A stretch of DNA of 64,000 bases from Natronolimnobius baerhuensis (GTDB lineage: Archaea; Halobacteriota; Halobacteria; Halobacteriales; Natrialbaceae), in contig NZ_MWPH01000001.1 in the NCBI RefSeq assembly GCF_002177135.1, positions 620,001-684,000 on the forward strand. The letters run 5' to 3'. The notes beneath the pieces were generated by a model that was given only the letters and a program-made list of their open reading frames with translations, ran no database searches and was not told the origin of the DNA. The position numbers were made by a program, and so were the translations under genes. How positions within the stretch are numbered: position 1 is the first letter of the stretch; each line of letters starts with the position of its first letter. This document shows, piece by piece, positions 59,025-64,000 of this stretch.

Positions 59025-61457
59025 ATGGCGGATCAGCACGACTCCTCCGTACCGACGAGGTCGACGTATCGACGACAGTGTCTTGGACTCCAGGCCGCGG
59101 CCGTCGCGGGACTGATCGCTGGCTGTAGCGAACTCGGCTCGGACGACACCGGTAGCGAGAACGGAATCGACGACGAGACTGATGCCAACGATAGTGAGGA
59201 CTCGAGCGACGACACGGACGGGGACGAGTCCCATCCAGCGTCGTTCGACGCGACGGTCTCCGTCGATCCGGACGAGCGAAACGACCGCGAGGTGCCCGAG
59301 ACGCTGTTCGGGCGCTTTGCCGAACATTACGGCGATCACGAAATCTACCCCGGCATCTACGCCGAACACGTCACGAACACGGCCTTCGTCGCCTGGGGGC
59401 AGGTCCAGCCGGACAGCCCCTCTCACGTCTACGGCTTCGACCAAGTCGGCGAGTACGACGGTGTGCCCTTTCCCTGGGAACCCCTCGGTGACGCCGCGTT
59501 CGAACTACCCGAAACCGGCGGCGTCCGCGGCCTCGAGGATTGGGACTCCGACGGCGGCTGGCCCGACGTCGGTCAGGAGCCACGAAATGCACACCAACGG
59601 CTCACGCTCGAGGACGAAACGGCTGGTCTGCGCCAGCAGATCCCACTTCCCGACTGGCGCACACTGAGCTACGAGTTCGCCATCTCGGCTCGCAGCGACG
59701 AAATTGACACGCTCGAGGTTCGACTGACCGCACCCGACGGCGACGAACTCGCGAATGAGACAGTCGACGGACTCGCCGGCGAGTGGCAGCGTTTCGAGGA
59801 CATCGCACTCACGCTCGAGGCGGAAAGCGGGAGTCAACTCGAGGGCGGTGCACAGGGTGATTTCGCCTCGCCCTACGGCGAGTATGTCCTCGAGATTGTC
59901 GCGGAGGGAACGGGCACGCTCGACCTCGACTGGGCGTCCCTGCTGCCTGCTGACGCGGTCAACGGGAAGTTCAACCCGACGACGATTGACCTGATGGACG
60001 ACCGCAACGTCTCGTTGCTGAAGTGGCCCGGCGGCAACGTCACGAGCACGTACAAGTGGGAAAACGGCGTTGGCCCCGTCGAAGACCGACCGATCCGACC
60101 GAACGTGGTCTGGAACGGGCTCGACCCGAACCTGATGGGCACCGCGGAGTACGTCGAATTCTGCAAACTGACGGACGTCGAACCGACGATTACGGTCGGC
60201 GTCACCGTCGAGGACACCGACCGGGAGTTCCAGCCACCCATGCCGATTACCCCCGAAGACGCGGCGAACTGGGTCGAGTACTGCAACGGTGACACGGACA
60301 CCGAATACGGCGCGCTGCGGGCCGAACACGGCTACGAAGAGCCCTTCGACATCGAGGTCTGGGAGGTCGGCAACGAGGTCTGGGGCGAGTGGCAAGCCGG
60401 CGGCACCCACGACGGCGAGGCGTTCGCCGAGCGCGCCCTCGAGTTCATCGAGGCGATGACGGCCGTCGACGATTCAATTACGGTGATTCCCGACGGGCTG
60501 GATCCGATGTACGGCGACGCGGATTTACCGGAGCCCGACGACTGGAACGACGCGCTGTTCGACATCGTCGGCGACAAGATGGACGGCATCGGCATGCATC
60601 GGTACAACTGGGGTATTCGCGACGGGGACCCAGGCAGCGTCGAGGAGTGGAAAGCCGACAACGACGCTGACGCACTCGACTACAACGAGGTGCTGGTCTC
60701 GTTTCCGACCCAGTTCGGCCAACTGGTTGAGGAAACCGCCGAGCGAGCAGCCGCCGAGTACGGCCTCAAGGACCTCGAGTTTGTTATCGGCGAGTGGGGG
60801 TTGTACCCGACGGTCACACCGGGCGATCCGTGGCCGGGGATGCCGACGATGGCCGGCGCGTCCTACGTCGCGGGGATGTTCAACGCATTTATCCGCCAGA
60901 GCGACCGGCTCCGGCGAGCCAGCCACACACATCTCCCTGTTCGGATGTTCCCACCGGAACACATCGACCACCCGGCGAATCCGAATCCACTGCTGCCGGT
61001 TGGGTACACACTTTCGCTGTACGCAACCGTTTTCGACGATGAGCGAACCTGGGAAGTGATCGACGCATCAGTCGACGGCATGACACGCGACCTCCCTGAA
61101 ACCGGTGTTCGGATCCGCGAGCAGGCGGACGTCTCCTACGTCGACGTCACGGCGATTGCGACGCCCGACACCGACGCGTACTGTGCGTTCCTCACGAACC
61201 GAAACCTCCGCAGTGACGCCGACGTCACGCTCGAGGTCCCGGATGCATTCGACGGCACCGATGCGAGCGTCGTCGTCCAGCGCCCGACTGACGACCCACA
61301 TGAGCTCCAGGACGGTGTCGGCGATGCGCCTGACGCCTGGTACGAGTGGGACGACCTCGAGAGCTACGCTGTCGACGAACAGGAACTTGCAATCGAAAAT
61401 GGTCACTTGACGCTCTCACTCGACCCGGCCGCTGTCGCGCGCGTCCGCCTCGAGTAG
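59025..61457 (+). CDS. Exported GH51 alpha-L-arabinofuranosidase lipoprotein
   Basis: An 810-residue GH51 enzyme. The N-terminus has YRRQCLGLQ then LIAGC (Cys34), a Tat lipoprotein signal, and an acidic linker to about residue 75. VPETLFGRFAEHYGDHEIYPGIYAEH opens the family, a carbohydrate-binding-like insert of about 120 residues follows, and the barrel begins near LLKWPGGN. The acid/base is Glu451 (VWEVGNEVWGEW) and the nucleophile is Glu590 (IGEWGLYPT). GH51 removes arabinofuranose from arabinan, as in pectin side chains. Unlike nearly all other enzymes in the window it is anchored outside. The catalytic set is intact. Confidence 0.9.
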   Translation: MADQHDSSVPTRSTYRRQCLGLQAAAVAGLIAGCSELGSDDTGSENGIDDETDANDSEDSSDDTDGDESHPASFDATVSVDPDERNDREVPETLFGRFAEHYGDHEIYPGIYAEHVTNTAFVAWGQVQPDSPSHVYGFDQVGEYDGVPFPWEPLGDAAFELPETGGVRGLEDWDSDGGWPDVGQEPRNAHQRLTLEDETAGLRQQIPLPDWRTLSYEFAISARSDEIDTLEVRLTAPDGDELANETVDGLAGEWQRFEDIALTLEAESGSQLEGGAQGDFASPYGEYVLEIVAEGTGTLDLDWASLLPADAVNGKFNPTTIDLMDDRNVSLLKWPGGNVTSTYKWENGVGPVEDRPIRPNVVWNGLDPNLMGTAEYVEFCKLTDVEPTITVGVTVEDTDREFQPPMPITPEDAANWVEYCNGDTDTEYGALRAEHGYEEPFDIEVWEVGNEVWGEWQAGGTHDGEAFAERALEFIEAMTAVDDSITVIPDGLDPMYGDADLPEPDDWNDALFDIVGDKMDGIGMHRYNWGIRDGDPGSVEEWKADNDADALDYNEVLVSFPTQFGQLVEETAERAAAEYGLKDLEFVIGEWGLYPTVTPGDPWPGMPTMAGASYVAGMFNAFIRQSDRLRRASHTHLPVRMFPPEHIDHPANPNPLLPVGYTLSLYATVFDDERTWEVIDASVDGMTRDLPETGVRIREQADVSYVDVTAIATPDTDAYCAFLTNRNLRSDADVTLEVPDAFDGTDASVVVQRPTDDPHELQDGVGDAPDAWYEWDDLESYAVDEQELAIENGHLTLSLDPAAVARVRLE

Positions 61458-61480
61458 GGAGGAACGAACGGCACGAACGG

Positions 61481-61582
61481 TCAATCAGCGCCGTGTTTTG
61501 GTGTGAATCCGCAGTGGTGACAGACCAGCGTCGGGTCGCTGGCCGGGACTGCCTGCGAGCAGCGTGGGCATGTGTATTCCAT
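61481..61582 (-). CDS. 33-residue zinc-ribbon micro-protein
   Basis: MEYTCPRCSQAV and LVCHHCGFTPKHGAD frame a protein with two Cys-x2-Cys knuckles, CPRC and CHHC, separated by 13 residues. That is a complete zinc ribbon in 33 residues. Short single zinc-finger proteins of this kind are widespread in haloarchaea and several regulate metabolism. A TATA-like element near 61605-61612 is about 26 bases before the ATG. The gene is convergent with GH51, 23 bases apart. The role is unknown; it may bind nucleic acid or a protein partner. Confidence 0.7.
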   Translation of the reverse strand: MEYTCPRCSQAVPASDPTLVCHHCGFTPKHGAD

Positions 61583-61959
61583 ACGAGCGAGCAGTATCGC
61601 TGATTACTAAAACGTTACTACGACAATTGTCGAACTTTTGTGTACTGCTGGTGACTCGAGGGAGTGCCAGGCTGTTTCGTGTTCAGTATAGTCCAGAAAC
61701 CTCGTGAGTGGACTGCAATAGCGACGAGGATGTGACGAATCGAACTGCGCCAGTACAGACAGGGTCCAACACAAATCTATGTTTCAGAATAGGTGTTCGC
61801 CATGCAAGGACATCGTTCTCCCTAACTAAACTAACACCCTGTACGAGTGAAAGTGCCGTCAATTCACGTAAGAGGCCTCGAGACACTGGAATCGGGACAG
61901 ACTCGAGCCATCTGTGAGCGATCACAGCGTTAACGTGGCCCCGTCGTGAGCGATAGAGT
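61583..61959. other. Gene-free spacer upstream of second GH78
   Basis: This lower-GC spacer of about 377 bases holds the zinc-ribbon promoter at its left end. A minus-strand frame crosses 61683-62009 but overlaps the GH78 start and matches nothing known, so it was not called. A weak TATA-like element near 61930 is about 30 bases before the GH78 ATG. No inverted repeat of note. Confidence 0.4.
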
Positions 61960-64000
61960 ATGTCATCACCACCTACGGGCGACCGCCGCTGCCAGCCGAC
62001 AGCGCTCACCCTGTCAGGCGAGACGGCTCCCGAAAACGTCGATCCAACACGGACCCCACAGTTCGGGTGGCGCCTCGAGACGACGCGCCGGGACAGTTGC
62101 CAGACCGCCTATCGGCTGGTCGTTGGCGACGACGAGCACGCGGTTGCGAACGGACGGGGAACGATCTGGGACTCCGGTCGTGTCGAGTCCCAGTCGGCGA
62201 CAGCCATCACGTACGATGGCCCACCACTTGCATCCGACGCCGTCTACTACTGGTCGGTCACACTCTGGACTGACGACGGCACGAAGACGGACTGGGCGAC
62301 GCCAGCCCAGTTTCAGACGGCGCTTCGCCCCGAGGACTGGCGTGGAGACTGGATTTCCCACCAGCCCGGCACCGGCGATACGAACGGCTGGCGAAGCCGC
62401 TGGCAACCGCCCGCTGAGGCGACCGAGTGGTTCCAAGTCGACCTCGGTGAGAGCCAGGAAATTTCATCCGTCGAACTCTACCCGACCGACCCAATCGACA
62501 TCGTCACGACGCCCGACGATGCCACGCTCACGCCGTCGTGGGACAACGACCCGCTCGAGGCGTTTGGCTTTCCGGTTGGCTACCGGATCGCGGTCGCCAA
62601 CGATCCAGCGTTTACGGACGCAACGGTCGTCGTTTCCGTCGTAGATAGCGAAGGCAACGCGACGACGCCAGCAGACGGGGAGGCTGCCAGTGTCCATCGC
62701 CACGACGACCTGTCCGCAACGGGCCGGTACGTCAGAGTGACCGCGACAGACCCCTACACCGTCGAGCCGACGACGTGGCTTGCAGACGCTGCGGACGCGG
62801 ACAGTCGCCACACGGAATCGCTCTCTCTCTCTGGTCGTGTTTCGCACTTGCCGCATTGAGCGTTCGCGATGAGACTGGAACCGATCTTGTCCGCTCCCAG
62901 CCGGTGACAGCATCGTCGTCCGTCGAATCGACGACGTGGGGGACAACACAGCTTGTCAACGGCGAATCTCGCTCCCGTGTCGCCGCCACGTCTCCGCAGT
63001 TGCGAACCGAAATCGATCTCGAGGCACCGCTCAAACGCGCCCGAGCACACGTCGCCGCCGTGGGCTACGGCGAACTCCACGTCAACGGCGAGCGTATCGG
63101 CGACCGGCAACTCGAGCCGGCCTGGACCGACTACGAGCGCCGCGTCCTCTATTCGACGTACGACCTGACCGACGCACTCGAGGCGGGTCAGAACGCGCTT
63201 GGACTCTGGCTCGGACGCGGCTGGTTCGGAAAACGACACGCCTACTGGGTCGGCGACGGCTCGCCGCGTGCTCGCGTTATGCTCACCCTCGAGTTCGAAG
63301 ACGGACGCACACGAACGGTCGTCACTGACGACAACTGGCGTGCAACTGCCAGCCCGCTCCTCGAGAACGACATCTACGACGGAGAGCGCTACGATGCGCA
63401 CGGTGAGGAGCCTGGCTGGCGAACGGCCGGCTTTGACGATGGCGAGTGGGAGCAGGCAACCGTCGTTGACGACCCCGGCGGAACGCTCAGACCACAGCGA
63501 ATCCAGCCGATGCGCGTCGTTGAGACCCGCTCGGTCGAGGACGTTATCGACCATCCTGACGGTCCTATCCTCGATTTCGGCCAGAACCTGACCGGCTGGG
63601 TCGCCCTCGAGATTGTCGATCCAGACAATGGTGACGAACTCACCATCCGCCACGCCGAGGCACTGACCGACGATGGCGACCTCTCACGAACCGATCTGCG
63701 GACGGCAGATGCAACGGACACCTACGTCGCTCGCGGTGACGACCACGAACGGTACGAACCTCGGTTCACGTACCACGGCTTTCGCTACGCACAGATCACG
63801 GGCTATCCCGGCGACCTCGACCCCGAGCGGGTAAGCGCTCGCGTCGTCCACACCGCGATGGATCGCCGCGGTGAGGTCTCCTGCTCGAACGACGACCTCG
63901 AGCAGGTCCAGCACAATGCGGTCTGGGGATTGCGAGGCAACACGCACTCGATACCGGAAGACTGCCCGCAGCGAGACGAGCGCTTCGGCTGGACGGGCGA
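61960..64000 (+). pseudogene. GH78 alpha-L-rhamnosidase, frameshifted at a (CT)6 tract, 3' end outside window
   Basis: Reading from the ATG at 61960 gives a GH78 N-terminus (FGWRLETTRRDSCQTAYRLVV, VYYWSVTLWTDDGTKTDW) and then an inserted discoidin-like (F5/8C) segment with WFQVDLGESQEISSVELYP. The frame ends at TGA 62857-62859. From about 62832 the frame shifted by two bases carries on directly (CFALAALSVRDETG) to the window end, with VNGERIGDRQLEPAWTDYERRVLYSTYDL, WLGRGWFG, ILDFGQNLTGW and the active-site start DCPQRDERFGWTG. The shift falls in CTCTCTCTCTCT (62821-62832). Five CT units instead of six would restore one frame. The 1.15 kb after the shift has no stop, so the break is recent, phase-variable or a sequencing error. 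No export signal is seen. Confidence 0.86.

Noticed and set aside
61683-62009. Possible transposase remnant before the second GH78
   Set aside because: The 108-residue minus-strand frame has no recognisable transposase motif and overlaps the GH78 start.
1-64000. Very frequent CTCGAG hexamers as possible regulatory repeats
   Set aside because: They occur mostly inside genes as Leu-Glu or Leu-Arg codon pairs and reflect codon preference of this lineage.

Overview
The window comes from a haloarchaeon, most like the Natrialbales (Natrinema/Haloterrigena type). The signs are a strongly acidic proteome, GC-rich codon use with very frequent CTCGAG (Leu-Glu or Leu-Arg context), TATA boxes placed 26-30 bases before ATGs (leaderless transcripts), Tat signals on nearly all exported proteins, Tat lipoboxes, a halobacterial-type transducer and an F420-type LLM oxidoreductase. 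No rRNA, tRNA, CRISPR array or intact transposase gene was seen.

Almost the whole 64 kb reads as one catabolic island for pectin, mainly rhamnogalacturonan and polygalacturonate with arabinan and glucuronate side groups. Positions 1-9.7 kb hold a GH88 unsaturated uronyl hydrolase (cut by the window edge), a DUF2264 protein, a chemotaxis transducer, a GH78 alpha-L-rhamnosidase and an unusual GH28 protein. Positions 9.9-14.1 kb hold an orphan family-5 solute-binding lipoprotein and a Tat-exported beta-helix/ricin-lectin protein. Positions 14.2-21 kb encode an apparently complete non-phosphorylative (diketo-hydrolase) L-rhamnose route: SDR, LLM oxidoreductase, L-rhamnonate dehydratase, Zn-dependent dehydrogenase, amidohydrolase-type lactonase and an FAH-family hydrolase. 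Positions 21-25 kb hold a Gfo/Idh/MocA oxidoreductase, a TIM-barrel isomerase, a GH4 alpha-galacturonidase with the CHEV motif, a small membrane protein and a lipoprotein.

Positions 25.6-32 kb form a peptide/opine-type ABC importer operon (binding protein, two permeases, fused double ATPase), probably for uronate oligosaccharides. Positions 32-41.5 kb hold a small membrane protein, a PL22 oligogalacturonate lyase, a MITE-like element, an epimerase-like protein, an aldo/keto reductase, a GH115 alpha-glucuronidase, and a tungsten aldehyde:ferredoxin oxidoreductase with a MoaD-like partner. Positions 42.4-45.1 kb encode lactate utilisation (LutC and a LutA-LutB fusion). This fits the L-lactate made by the rhamnose route.

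Positions 45.2-50.8 kb hold a second beta-helix/ricin protein, an IclR regulator, a second MITE-like element, a mannonate dehydratase and another SDR. Positions 50.9-56.1 kb form a CUT1-type sugar ABC operon with a DUF624 (YesL-like) protein and a previously unannotated 45-residue ORF. Positions 56.1-64 kb hold a GH2 enzyme, a GH51 arabinofuranosidase lipoprotein, a 33-residue zinc-ribbon protein and a second GH78 gene that is frameshifted at a (CT)6 tract and runs off the window.

Inferred flow: exported beta-helix proteins and lipoprotein GH51 act outside. Two ABC systems import oligosaccharides. GH78, GH88, GH28, PL22, GH4, GH115 and GH2, none with a visible export signal, finish the digestion in the cytoplasm. 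Rhamnose goes to pyruvate plus lactate and lactate is oxidised by Lut. The IclR protein and several dyad sites near promoters are the likely control layer.
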